From positions 1 to 64,000 of the forward strand of contig CAWBIT010000003.1 of the NCBI GenBank assembly GCA_963789025.1: a DNA stretch of 64,000 nt, written 5' to 3'. The position numbers and the translations under genes are program-made. The DNA comes from AP-15 sp963789025. Its GTDB lineage: Bacteria > Pseudomonadota > Alphaproteobacteria > ATCC43930 > CGMCC-115725. Of the stretch, positions 18,403 through 27,475 are shown piece after piece (position 1 is the first letter of the stretch; every line of letters begins with the position of its first letter). The notes under the pieces were generated by a model. It ran no database searches, was not told the origin of the DNA, and saw only the letters and a program-made list of their open reading frames with translations.

Positions 18403-18408
18403 GAGACA

Positions 18409-18726
18409 CAGGCCTTTGGCGCAAATGGGACTTACGGAAAATTCCCGCCTTTTCAGGGAAAAACACGGCGGGGCGTTCTACCTTCTCTGGTTGTGTTTGC
18501 TGGTAGACGCCACTTCTGACGTTTTTTTGGCCGCAATGCGAACCTTGCCGCTGCCGGGCGCCGTCGCCTTCAACAGCCGGCGCGCCCGCCTTCGGCGCCG
18601 GCCCCGGACGAGCGCTGTTGTACTCGGCGGCCGGATCCGCCCGGCCCGAGGGTGCGCGCCGCCATCGCGGTCAAACGCGTAACTCCTGACCCCGACTGCG
18701 GCTCGCAATCCATCGCCTGAGCAAGA
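18409..18726. other. 318-bp spacer right of ISNCY
   Basis: Starts with the second CAGGC target copy. The rest is GC-rich (near 18580-18660), with open frames of low-complexity Arg/Ala composition. I see no gene. Confidence 0.3.
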
Positions 18727-20481
18727 CTATTGCCATATCGCCACCGAACCGTCCATCCAGCGATCCAGCGATTCGGGGATGATTATCCGGAGATCACCGG
18801 CAAGATCGGCAACCAGCGCATGCCGAAAACCCGGAACAGGCTCGTAGCTGAACAGTTCACCGCGCGCTCGATAAGGCGAAGCCTGCGCGCGCGATGCCCC
18901 GTCGTCCGGCAGCACGATCACGAGGTCGCCCGGAGCGGGTCGATCGGCGGCGAGACACCTGATCGTAAAGTAGTCCATACAAGGGCCATCCTTGGCAACA
19001 GCCCGACCGGCCAACACAGCGCCCTCGGGTCCGGCATCGGCACTATTGGCGCCTTCTACTGGAATCCCACGATAGCTGAGGTAAGCAGCAAATTCCATAA
19101 TCGAATACGGGGCGGCAAAGGGGAAAAACAGCCTAAGGGGATGTGCCGTGCGCATACGGTACTGTTCCCCGACGACGCGCGCTATCTCGACCTTCCCGTG
19201 AATCGCGTTTTTCCGTTCAAATATACTTACAGCAGAAAAAACGACGTTCTGAAACACGACGATGAATACCAACATCAATATGATGGACTTGCGCCATAAG
19301 CGCGTCCTTCCCAATGACAGAACCGCAAACCGACCGGCATATAACACTGCGATGAGGTCTACCGGCGCCAAATACCAGGGCTGGTAAATTCGCAGGTAAA
19401 GGTAGGAAAGGAAGCAGGCGACGCCACCGATGGCCAGTCCATCCCACAGCGGCAGCGATGCCGCCCGGCGGCGCAGGATCAGATAAATCCTGCCCACCGC
19501 GACGACCACCAACAGCCAGACCAAGACGTCGTGCTTCGTATATCTGAGCAGCATCCCGACGAATGGTTGCCGGTAGGCGATGGCATAATTCACGTTGGGG
19601 TGAAGACCCGCCGCCCCGAAGTAATAGAGCAAGAACAGGATCGCCACACCGACGAGGCTCCAATCGAGACGAGCTAGCCTGTCGCGAAGGCGATCATAGT
19701 CCCATCCTGCAAGGCGTCCGCTTCTGCAGCGCAACAGGAGCCTCGCACCGGCAAAGCCCAGAAGCAGGAGAAATGCAGTCTCCTTGTAATAGACCATGAT
19801 CTGAGCGCAAAGCACCGCGCCTGCCGCCCATCGCGTCGACTCGCTTTCTTCGAAGCGCTTGACGCAGAGGATGAGACCGGCGAGGAAAAGCAGCTCGTTG
19901 CGCTCCTCGAAGATCAATCCGCCGAAACTGATGAGGATACTCGGGGTCAAGAGAGCCAGGATGGCGAGGGCAACACGAGCCGCGATGCCGAGCTCGTCGT
20001 TTAGAACGAGAAGTATGGAGACGAAAACCAGAAGCTCGGCAATCGGCAGTACGTGATAACCGATAGCGGAATCAGTAAAATGCCGGATCAGGTTGAATTC
20101 CTGCAAGCCGAGCGGAAAGAATCGTCCTTGCTTCGGCCAGATTAGCGGCGGAATGTCGTGCCCTTTCAACGTAAAACGGATGAAAACCGAATTGTCCATA
20201 TACGCGAAGTCCTCCCAGACCAATATAATAGCGATGTAGGACACGATGAACACTACCAGTATACCGAGCGCCACGATGCCGGCAGGTGTCGCAACGCGTG
20301 GCCACACGGGGATGAGGTGTCTTTCGTCTCGTCTCGTCTCTCCCGGGCTCGCCGGCCGGCCGATAATCCAGGTCGAGCCGCTCACCGCCGCGGCGGTCAG
20401 GACGAGCCAACTCGGCCAGAACTGTGCAACCAACGTGGCGTGCAGACTTCTGAGGATCTGCACGAGAGAGGCCGCCCACAT
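18727..20481 (-). CDS. multi-pass membrane protein, GT-C-like, unknown function
   Basis: The 584-residue protein has about eleven hydrophobic segments (for example IVALGILVVFIVSYIAIILV, VALAILALLTPSILISFGGL, SIILMLVFIVVFQNVVFSAV) and a C-terminal soluble domain of about 150 residues. The loop after the second helix contains VWEDFAYMDNS, an acidic motif placed like the catalytic Asp of GT-C transferases. This suggests a lipid-linked-sugar transferase or polymerase-like role. No named family is recognised. It is transcribed toward the ISNCY element and downstream of the methyltransferase. Confidence 0.65.
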   Translation of the reverse strand: MWAASLVQILRSLHATLVAQFWPSWLVLTAAAVSGSTWIIGRPASPGETRRDERHLIPVWPRVATPAGIVALGILVVFIVSYIAIILVWEDFAYMDNSVFIRFTLKGHDIPPLIWPKQGRFFPLGLQEFNLIRHFTDSAIGYHVLPIAELLVFVSILLVLNDELGIAARVALAILALLTPSILISFGGLIFEERNELLFLAGLILCVKRFEESESTRWAAGAVLCAQIMVYYKETAFLLLLGFAGARLLLRCRSGRLAGWDYDRLRDRLARLDWSLVGVAILFLLYYFGAAGLHPNVNYAIAYRQPFVGMLLRYTKHDVLVWLLVVVAVGRIYLILRRRAASLPLWDGLAIGGVACFLSYLYLRIYQPWYLAPVDLIAVLYAGRFAVLSLGRTRLWRKSIILMLVFIVVFQNVVFSAVSIFERKNAIHGKVEIARVVGEQYRMRTAHPLRLFFPFAAPYSIMEFAAYLSYRGIPVEGANSADAGPEGAVLAGRAVAKDGPCMDYFTIRCLAADRPAPGDLVIVLPDDGASRAQASPYRARGELFSYEPVPGFRHALVADLAGDLRIIIPESLDRWMDGSVAIWQ

Positions 20482-20578
20482 CCTCCGCTCCTACGCTTCT
20501 CCGGTTGTGCTTGCTGGCACATACGCCGCGCCAGGCCCCGCCGATGTCGGTTCGACGCGGCGGTCGCAGACCTCGGGA

Positions 20579-21358
20579 CTACTTCACGGCGTCGACATAT
20601 AGGGTGCCAATTTTTCTATTCTCAGTGTCCAATGTGGCATCAAAAGCGCGCCGTCTGATATCCCGAAATCCAGCCTCGGCCAAGACGTGATGCAGCGTCT
20701 CGTAATCGTAGGCAAAACGATGTTCCCCGTCCTGTCGGAAGTGATAGTTTATCAACTCCATGCGAGTTTCGCACCACTCAGGACGATATGTCTGTTTTGC
20801 GTATACAAAATAATCCCGGCCATCGGGCGCACGAGCTGCTGAATTGGGAGTAACATAAGCTTCAAATGGCCACTGGGTATCGGGTACTCCGACGCTGAAA
20901 GTGCCGCCCTCCTGAAGAATTCTGTGGGACTCTTTGAGAAACCGCTTCGCCGGTCCAGGATAATCGATATGTTCGAAAAAATGTTCAGAATAGATAATGG
21001 CCACAGAGTTATCGTGAAACGGCATCGCTTCACGCATATCCAAAGCAAGGTCAGCTCGCGGATCAGACAAATCGATATTGAGCCAACCAACTTTTAGATT
21101 TGGACCACAGCCGATATTGAGCTTGAGATCTGATTGTCCAGCGTAGGCGATGGCGTTTCGTATACCTTTGCGGTGTCGCAGATATAGGCCGATTTCGTCA
21201 CGCACTAGCCGCAGAGATGCCCGCAATCCGCTGGGCAATGAGGCCGCTAGAACCATTTCGACTCCCCGGTATTCGCTCTCGATATCCAAACGGTATAGTA
21301 GCTCACTGAACCGACCCGAAACTGTAAAATCGTCGTTTGAGAGAACCGCTCGATCCAT
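20579..21358 (-). CDS. SAM-dependent class I methyltransferase
   Basis: The protein has 259 residues. LKLNIGCGPNLKVGWLNIDL is motif I with the acidic residue closing strand 2. AIIYSEHFFEHIDYPG and HRILQEGGTFSVGVPD follow in the order seen in small-molecule methyltransferases of polysaccharide clusters. Its N-terminal codons overlap the start of the plus-strand GT4 fragment, so the 5' end may sit at a recombination junction; the MDRAVLSNDDF leader is not family-like. It probably methylates a sugar or terminal residue. Confidence 0.75.
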   Translation of the reverse strand: MDRAVLSNDDFTVSGRFSELLYRLDIESEYRGVEMVLAASLPSGLRASLRLVRDEIGLYLRHRKGIRNAIAYAGQSDLKLNIGCGPNLKVGWLNIDLSDPRADLALDMREAMPFHDNSVAIIYSEHFFEHIDYPGPAKRFLKESHRILQEGGTFSVGVPDTQWPFEAYVTPNSAARAPDGRDYFVYAKQTYRPEWCETRMELINYHFRQDGEHRFAYDYETLHHVLAEAGFRDIRRRAFDATLDTENRKIGTLYVDAVK

Positions 21359-21612
21359 GGGTTGGTGCCGCGCTCGGCAACGGCTTCGTGTTCGCCGGGT
21401 TCATGCCCGTCGAGGAGATATGGGCGCGGAGTCACGTGCTCGTGATGCTCTCTCGGCTAGAGGCTCTTCCGCTGGCGATGGTCGAAGCGATGTTGTGCAG
21501 GCGACTAGTTGTCGCTACTGATGTGGCTGGCCATGCGGAAATTATCCCGGACGGCGTTACCGGTTTTCTGGCCGATGCTCCGAGCTATCGCCGAATTTTG
21601 GTGACGGCCTGA
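21337..21612 (+). pseudogene. GT4 glycosyltransferase, C-terminal fragment
   Basis: The frame reads NGFVFAGFMPVEEIWARSHV, then SRLEALPLAMVEAMLCRRLV, then DVAGHAEIIPDGVTGFLADA: the GT4 donor-binding half with the E-x7-E-like motif. The first match lies at about 21370, beside the methyltransferase start, and the match ends at the IS256 remnant (about 21595). No N-terminal half is attached. The fragment at 13603-13890 would complement it. Confidence 0.65.
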
Positions 21613-21616
21613 AGGA

Positions 21617-22040
21617 TCAGGCGGCGGCTTGGGCTTGAGGGACGGCAGAATTGCCGATCACCTCGATCCCGTCAGTGAACCTGATACCCTGGATCAGTTT
21701 TGGCAACTGGTTGTGGCCGTCGATGCGGCGCCAATTCTTTTGGGCGCCTTCGACCAGCTTGAAGACCATGGCGAGCGCCGTCTTGTTCGATAGACAGCCT
21801 TTTGACCGGATGGTGCGGTGCCGGACGGTTGCAAAGGTGCTTTCAATGGGGTTCGTTGTACGTAAATGCTTCCAGTGCTCGGCCGGAAAGTCGTAGAACG
21901 CGAGCAGCGCATCGCGGTCCTTGGTGAGGCAATCGGCCGCTCTGTTGTATTTGACCTGGTAGGTTTCGACAAAGGCCTCCAATGCCTTAACGGCATCCTT
22001 CTTACGGCTGGTAGCAAATCGCATCGGCGATTTGCGGGTA
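21617..22040 (-). pseudogene. IS256-family transposase, C-terminal fragment
   Basis: About 140 residues contain ALEAFVETYQVKYNRAADCL, LLAFYDFPAEHWKHLRTTNP and IESTFATVRHRTIRSKGCLS. This is the C-terminal third of Mutator/IS256 transposases with the catalytic Glu in NPIESTFATVR. Full proteins have about 400 residues. The N-terminal two thirds are missing, and the frame enters unrelated sequence above about 22040. Only one end of the IS is therefore present. Confidence 0.75.
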
Positions 22041-22907
22041 TTACTTTCGCCGTGCAACTCGGATTGGGGTGCCTGGTCCGACCACACATCGGTCTCAACG
22101 GTGTAGAGCGTCCGCCACGTCCCCTCGGGATCGCCGAATTGTCCGCTGCCTCCTACCACATGCGCAACCAGCCCGGCCGCGCGTCGGTCGCGAGCCGCGC
22201 CACGGCGTCGATCCAGCCAGCACCTTGGGCTCCGGTCAGCAGCACAAAGGCGACCGCCGAACAGGTCGATCGTCGACAGCCGCTCAAGTAATAACCTGTC
22301 CGCGTCCGTGTTCGGACAGGCAGGAAACGGGAGGGTAGGGTAGGGGATCAGGCATCGCCGCGACCCTCAAGTTTCGGCGCGCCGGCGTCAGTCTCCAATC
22401 GGCATAGCCGTGGCACCGCGTGTTTCCGGCAGCAGCGGGGAAGCGGCTGATGTCCGGAAGCTCCTGAGCAAAGCACCCATCTTGGCACGCGTTTGCGCGG
22501 TTACACGTCGTTACGAGGAAAGATCACTCCGATCATCGTACCCCGAATGCTCAACCGTTCGGGCGCAAGGCTCGGCATAGCGTATTCGCCACCGCGTCCC
22601 TTCGAACTCCTGGCGAAAAACCGTGAGGCCGGACATGAGGTCCGAAAGCCGCTGCTCGAAGCAAAACACTATCGCTGGGCAATAGTGGATTTGATCGGGC
22701 CCACGCTTCGAAACACGGAGAACCGAGCCTGTGAATGGCCGCTTCGCTCCACTGTCGGAGCCGAAGGAGGCCCGCGACTGGTTCAAACTCGTAGCATTTG
22801 GCCTACCGCCGCTTTTCGCTGCAGGCTTCACCGGGAGCCGTGGCGCGCATCGTCGCCTGCTGTGCACGAAGATCGCGCTCGTCCTTCGGCACCATAGGGA
22901 GGAGGCC
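22041..22907. other. region of about 870 bp without a supportable gene
   Basis: Several frames are open in this GC-rich DNA, but none shows family-like sequence, a good start signal or a signal peptide. It lies between the IS256 and integrase remnants and is best read as decayed island DNA. Confidence 0.4.
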
Positions 22908-23147
22908 ATGAAGGGACCGAGGGGCCAACTTACGAAAGCCCAACACGATGAGCTTATGATGCACCGCGCCCGCTCGCGCCGGGCGTGGGCAGCGTTGCGC
23001 GGAAGCCGATGTCAAAACCGGCACTGTCACGCTGCTAGCCGCCCGTGCTGCGAAATGCCGCCGAGATCGCCGAAGGACCGCTGTTCCGGCGGCTGTAGCG
23101 GCTGCCGCCGGCCGCGTACACGGGCATCAGACGAAAGCCGGTGTTGA
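22908..23147 (+). CDS. possible small basic protein
   Basis: ATG 22908 has a strong GGGAGGAGG ribosome-binding site at optimal distance. The first 30 residues (MKGPRGQLTKAQHDELMMHR) look protein-like. After that the product is Cys/Arg-rich and overlaps the integrase remnant in another frame, so the 3' part is probably not original. It may be the start of a lost gene. Confidence 0.25.
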   Translation: MKGPRGQLTKAQHDELMMHRARSRRAWAALRGSRCQNRHCHAASRPCCEMPPRSPKDRCSGGCSGCRRPRTRASDESRC

Positions 23148-23406
23148 CCGCTACCGGATTGGTACCTATCCGATCGACACCGATTCGATCGCCCTCGGCG
23201 TCAAAAAATGGGCCGGACAGGCCGGGCACGACGGCGGCACTTTCGCCGAGCACAACCTGGAGCGCGGGGCGATCTCGAGCAGGGTTGCGCAGGGCGTCCA
23301 CATCGCCCGTCTCGAGCAGTTCTCCGGCCACGCCTCGCTCAAGAGCCTCGAAGAGTACCTCGAGCTCGACCAATTGCAGCAGCATCCGCTGAAGGACGTG
23401 CTCTGA
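23062..23406 (+). pseudogene. tyrosine recombinase (phage-type integrase), C-terminal remnant
   Basis: There is no start codon, so this is easily missed. The frame ending at TGA 23404 reads PIDTDSIALGVKKWAGQAGH, then EHNLERGAISSRVAQGVHIA, then RLEQFSGHASLKSLEEYLEL. This is the HxxR-like box, the GH box and the final Tyr helix of an integrase. One frame over, upstream, EIAEGPLFRRL fits the preceding strand. Only the C-terminal third survives, with a frameshift. It lies immediately upstream of the toxin-antitoxin pair and probably marks the edge of an old island. Confidence 0.55.
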
Positions 23407-23441
23407 GGCTATGGAGTTGCGGCCGAGCAGAGAGGCGACAG

Positions 23442-23456
23442 GGAATATATATATCC
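23442..23456. promoter_or_regulatory. AT-rich near-palindrome upstream of the antitoxin gene
   Basis: GGAATATATATATCC lies about 50 bases before the antitoxin start, in otherwise GC-rich DNA. It could serve as both a -10-like element and an operator. Autoregulation by the Xre-type antitoxin is usual for this family, but binding here is inference. Confidence 0.35.
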
Positions 23457-23508
23457 GTCCCTTGAAATGACCGCCATTTGGCAGCATATAATCTGCCAGG
23501 AGGCAGCA

Positions 23509-23958
23509 ATGAACAGTCCCGCACGCGCCGTTCGTCCCGCGATTGATTTCGATCCTCCTGCGGAGCGGCCGAATCTTGCCGATCCGGCAACAAGGGCGCG
23601 TCTGACCCCTGCGGCGGTCGCGGGGATCGCGCGGCTGGCGGAGATCTGGCACCTGACGGCCGCCGAGATCTGTGCTCTCCTGGGGGACGTCTCCGACCGC
23701 ACCTGGTTTCGCATGAAGAAAGGCGAGTGGTCCGGGACATTATCACAGGATGCGCTGACACGGATCAGCGCGCTTATCGGGATCTTCAAGGGGCTGCGGC
23801 TTCTCTTCTCCGAGCCCCTCTGCGACGAATGGGTGCGTCTACCTAATAAGGGTCCGCTCTACCATGGCCGGCGACCCGTCGATGCGATGATCGAAGGCGG
23901 GATTCCGAAAATGATCGAGGTCCGGCGCCATATCGACGCGCTGCGCGGCGGCTTGTAG
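23509..23958 (+). CDS. Xre/MbcA/ParS-type antitoxin
   Basis: The protein has 149 residues. ATG 23509 follows AGGAGG by six bases, so the longer frame from 23467 is rejected. The middle region (AEIWHLTAAEICALLGDVSD, RTWFRMKKG) is the Xre-like HTH. The C-terminal part (ALTRISALIGIFKGLRLLFS, VRLPNKGPLYHGRRPVDAMI) is the toxin-binding MbcA/ParS/Xre domain. Its TAG stop abuts the ATG of the RES gene with no spacer. It should neutralise the RES toxin and repress the operon. Confidence 0.85.
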   Translation: MNSPARAVRPAIDFDPPAERPNLADPATRARLTPAAVAGIARLAEIWHLTAAEICALLGDVSDRTWFRMKKGEWSGTLSQDALTRISALIGIFKGLRLLFSEPLCDEWVRLPNKGPLYHGRRPVDAMIEGGIPKMIEVRRHIDALRGGL

Positions 23959-24669
23959 ATGCCGCTGCCGCCGACGGTAGATCTCGCGCAGCGCGATACC
24001 GTGCGCCTTGTCTCGACCGGCCGTCTCAAGGACCCGGTGCTGGTGCCGCTTGCCGCCGATGATGGCGCACTCGACGATCTTGCCGGTTTGGAGAGCATCA
24101 CCAACGGCCGCCTGCAGGCACAGGAGACCGGTCTCGCCGACCTCGACCACCGCGAGCTGGTCTTCGGCCGCCCCGGATACACTTTCATCAACGCCGCCTT
24201 CACGCATACGCGGCCCGGCGGCAACCGGTTCAATGGGGAAGACCGTGGTGCCTGGTATTGCGGTTTCGAGGCCGAGACCGCGCTCGGCGAAGTATCGTAC
24301 CACCTGACCCGCGAGCTCGAAGCCGTCGGCCGCTTCGAGAACACAACCAACTACGCCGAGTTGATCGCCGACTTTTTCGGTCCCTTTCACGACCTGCGCG
24401 GCGCCGATCGCGCTGCGGAAGCCGCGCTGCACCAGGATCCGGCTATCGGCTATCCGGCGGGACAGACCTTGGCCAAAAGGCTTCGGACCGAAGTTGCCAG
24501 CAACGGCATCGTGTACCTGTCGGCCCGGCGCGCGGGCGGGACGTGCCTCGCCGCGTTCCGGCCCGATCTCATGCAAAACCTGCGACAAGGAGGCATCTGG
24601 CAGCTGGCGTGGCGGGGCGCGCCGGATCCCTCAATCAGGCGCTATGAAGACGCGTTGCCGGGCGATTGA
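23959..24669 (+). CDS. RES-domain toxin (NAD+-targeting)
   Basis: The protein has 236 residues. RPGGNRFNGEDRGAWYCGFE carries the conserved Arg/Asn of the RES fold. ETALGEVSYHLTRELEAVG supplies the Glu region. GIVYLSARRAGGTCLAAFRP is the C-terminal Ser/Tyr motif region. RES toxins of the Xre-RES type deplete NAD+ when unneutralised. Direct fusion of the stop and start codons with the antitoxin gene supports tight coupling. The gene looks intact. Confidence 0.85.
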   Translation: MPLPPTVDLAQRDTVRLVSTGRLKDPVLVPLAADDGALDDLAGLESITNGRLQAQETGLADLDHRELVFGRPGYTFINAAFTHTRPGGNRFNGEDRGAWYCGFEAETALGEVSYHLTRELEAVGRFENTTNYAELIADFFGPFHDLRGADRAAEAALHQDPAIGYPAGQTLAKRLRTEVASNGIVYLSARRAGGTCLAAFRPDLMQNLRQGGIWQLAWRGAPDPSIRRYEDALPGD

Positions 24670-25060
24670 AGATGCCCGGCGGCGATCAAAAAGGCGGCGG
24701 CGCTGCTCGATGCATTCGTCGCGCGCGGCATTGCGATCGAGGTAACGCATCGCGCGAAGCGCCGGCTCTACGGGCTGAAACACCTGGCGCCGTTGCGTGA
24801 GGAGGCCGCTCCTCCGCGCCGCCCGATGCCGGGGCGCCAGCGCGGGCGGCCGGCATGTGGGGCGAGCGGCCCGATCGTCGCGGCTGACGACGCCGCCCAA
24901 GTTCGCGAGACTACGCCGCCGCTGCCAGGAGGACTCGTGCTCACGCCGCTGGAGCGCCGGGAGTTTGATTTTTCCGACCTCAACCGCTGGATGCGCGAAG
25001 CGGATCAGGCGATCCGCCGGACCAAGTCGGTTCTTGATCGGCCACGGCGCAACCCTCTCC
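24670..25060 (+). pseudogene. remnant of a helix-turn-helix protein
   Basis: No start is present, but one frame is open from the RES stop and reads AAIKKAAALLDAFVARGIAI, EVTHRAKRRLYGLKHLAPLR, and later LTPLERREFDFSDLNRWMRE. The first part resembles the C-terminal winged-helix tail of Fic- or DUF1612-like island proteins. The second looks like a separate helical segment. I cannot name the family; the fragment suggests further decayed island genes. Confidence 0.3.
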
Positions 25061-25313
25061 GCCCGCATCCGACGGCGCTTGACGACCAGCCGCGAGGGGT
25101 CGGCGTCAAGCGAGAATGGGAGAACGAGGGTACGCCGTGTCGCCAGAGTGCTGGTCGTCGATCCCGGCTCCGCCGCCGAGCGTGCGCCAGCGGCACCGAC
25201 GGGTAATTGAGCTGCGCCGTGCTCGACACGGTAAAGGGAGAGGCGGCAGTTATTACCCGGATAGTTACTAGGGCCTGAAGGCTTGCACAACAGGCACCGG
25301 GGAGGGAGGGCGC
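25061..25313. other. spacer upstream of the sugar transporter operon
   Basis: No gene seen. The promoter of the ABC operon should lie here; GGGGAGGGAGG just before 25314 is a strong ribosome-binding site. Confidence 0.35.
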
Positions 25314-26598
25314 ATGCGAAAACTGTCGGCGGTCGGCTCGGCGCTACTCGTCGCCGGGCTGATCAGCGCGGGCGCGGCGGGCGCCGAGAACCTCGTCCTC
25401 CTGTCGACCCAGCTGCGCCCGATCGAAGAGGCGCAGAAGATGCGCAATGTGATCCTCAAGGATTTCCGGGGTAAGGTCGACTACGTCACCGAGCAGCCGG
25501 CACAGCTCCCGGTGCGCATCAAGGCCGAGCAGCAAGGCGGCACGCACACGATCGACGTTCGTCGGTGCATTGCACGGCGAGCTGCAGCCGCTCGTGTCGC
25601 TCGACGCACTCGTGCCGCTCGATGACCTTGGCAGGACAGCGACGGAGCGGGGCGTTCCCGACGCGCTGACGACGCTCGGCAAGTTCGGCACCGCCCATCA
25701 GCTCTACATCCCCTGGATGCAGGCGACCTACATCATGGTCGCCAACAAGGAGGCTCTGCCCTATCTCTCCGCCGGGGCGGACATCAATGCACTCACCTAC
25801 GAGCAGCTGGCCCTTTGCGCGAGCGCGGTCCAAGAGAAGACCGGCAAGCGGCTGCTCGGCTTCCCGGCCGGACCGCAAGGCTTGATGCATCGCTTTTTCG
25901 AGGGCTTCCTTTATCCGTCCTACACCGGCGGTGTCGTGATGCCGTTTCGCTCGGAGGCGGCCGAGACGATGTGGACGGAGTTTGCATCGCTGTGGAAGGG
26001 CGTCAATCCGAACTCCACCAGCTATAATTTCATGCAGGAGCCGCTGCTGTCAGGCGATGTATGGATCGCCTTCGACCACCTCGCATGGGTGCTTGATGCG
26101 CTACGCCAGAAGCCGGACCAGTTCGTTGCTTTTCCTGCCCCCGCCGGGTCCAAAGGACGGGGCTACATGCCGGTGCTGGCCGGGCTCGCGGTAGTCAATC
26201 GCGCGCCCGACCCTAACGGGGCAACGGCGCTGATCGACTATCTGACCCGGCCGAAAACGCAGATCGCCACCGCGCGCAGCGTCGGCTTCTTCCCGGTGGT
26301 TAAGGCGGAGTTGCCGGCGGACCTCGACCCCGGCATAAAGCTCGGCGCCGGCGCGATAGAAAAGACCCAGACGACGAAAGACGCGCTGACCGCGCTATTG
26401 CCGATCGGCCTCGGCCAGCACGGCGGCGAGTTCGACAAGGTCTTCATGGACACCTTCCAGCTGATCGTGCTACGCGGCCAGAAGCCGCGCGCGGTGCTCG
26501 AGCGCCAGGCGGAGACCTTGCGGCGCCTGATGACCGAGATCGGCGCGCCGTGCTGGCTGCCCGATCCGCCCAGCGCCGGCCCATGCCAGGTGCAGTAA
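25314..26598 (+). pseudogene. ABC sugar-binding protein, one frameshift
   Basis: The signal peptide (MRKLSAVGSALLVAGLISAG, cut near AAGA/ENL) and the type-1 solute-binding fold match carbohydrate-binding lipoprotein-like receptors. Frame 1 runs to IDV; one extra C at 25560 shifts it, and the next frame continues GALHGELQPLVSLDALVPLD to the stop. Without that base the product would be 427 residues, normal for the family. PYTGGVVMPF-type and GLAVVNRAPDPNGATALIDY segments are typical. It would capture a sugar for the two permeases downstream. Confidence 0.75.
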
Positions 26599-26632
26599 CG
26601 CGGGCTCCCCGCGCGGCGGTCCGAGTGTGCCA

Positions 26633-27475
26633 ATGAACGCCCGGGTTATCCCTTATCTGCTGATCGCACCGTCGTTCGCCTTCTTGGCGATATTATTCTT
26701 TGTGCCGCTGGTCCAGACGGTCGCTCTGGCATTCCAGACCGACGGCATCTGGAGCACAGAGAATTTCACACGCATGACCGGCGACCTCAATTTCACCGAC
26801 GCGGTCGTCAACACGTTCGAACTCGTGATCATTGTCGTGCCCCTGCAGCTCTTGATGGCGCTGGCGATGACAATGATGCTGCAGCAGCTGCGCGGCGGCC
26901 GCGACATCGTGCTGTGGATCTGGTCGATCCCGCTCGGCATCTCCGATCTCGCAGCCGGCCTCGTATGGCTCGCGATCCTCACCGACAAGGGATACCTCAA
27001 CACCATCCTTGTCCGGCTCGGCGTGCTGAGCGGGCCGCAAAGCTGGCTCAGCTACGAAACGCCGGCGACCCTCCTTGCCGCGATCGTCGTCGCCGAGCTG
27101 TGGCGGGCGACCGCGATCGTGCTGGTCATCCTTGTCACCGGCGTGCAGCTGATCCCGAAGGAATACGGCGAGGCCGCGGACGTGTTCGGCGCCACGCCCT
27201 GGCAGCGCTTTACGCGGGTGACCCTGCCATTGCTCAAGCCCAGCATCCAGACAGCCCTGATTTTGCGCACGGTGCTGGCGTTCGAGATGTTCGCAATCGT
27301 GCTGTCGATCGGCGGGCGCAATTTCCCGGTTCTCGTCAGCGAAGCCTTCAACTGGCAATACAACCAGCAGGATTTCGGCGTCGCCGCAGCCTATGCCGTG
27401 ATCGTCATGGGCGTCTCGCTCGCCGCTACCCTCATCTATCTCTGGGCGCTGCGCACGCCGGCGGCACAGCGATGA
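26633..27475 (+). CDS. ABC sugar permease 1 (MalF/UgpA-like)
   Basis: The protein has 280 residues and six membrane segments (first: IPYLLIAPSFAFLAILFFVP). The EAA loop EYGEAADVFGATPWQRFTRV TLPLL couples to the ATPase. This is the only gene of the operon without a visible indel. ATG 26633 is chosen over GTG 26627. The 3' end overlaps the next permease by four bases (ATGA), so translation is coupled. Confidence 0.85.
   Translation: MNARVIPYLLIAPSFAFLAILFFVPLVQTVALAFQTDGIWSTENFTRMTGDLNFTDAVVNTFELVIIVVPLQLLMALAMTMMLQQLRGGRDIVLWIWSIPLGISDLAAGLVWLAILTDKGYLNTILVRLGVLSGPQSWLSYETPATLLAAIVVAELWRATAIVLVILVTGVQLIPKEYGEAADVFGATPWQRFTRVTLPLLKPSIQTALILRTVLAFEMFAIVLSIGGRNFPVLVSEAFNWQYNQQDFGVAAAYAVIVMGVSLAATLIYLWALRTPAAQR

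Larger units (their letters stand above)
16764..18408 (+). mobile_element. ISNCY-family insertion sequence, about 1645 bp
   Basis: Both ends carry two copies of a 19-bp unit related to TCACCGATAGAAANGTCAC. They lie at 16770-16788 and 16794-16812 on the left, and inverted at 18359-18377 and 18384-18402 on the right. The tips read TGT...ACA. CAGGC flanks the element on both sides (16759-16763 and 18409-18413), a probable 5-bp target duplication. A single intact transposase fills it. Subterminal repeats of this kind are likely multiple transposase binding sites. The element looks complete. Confidence 0.8.
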
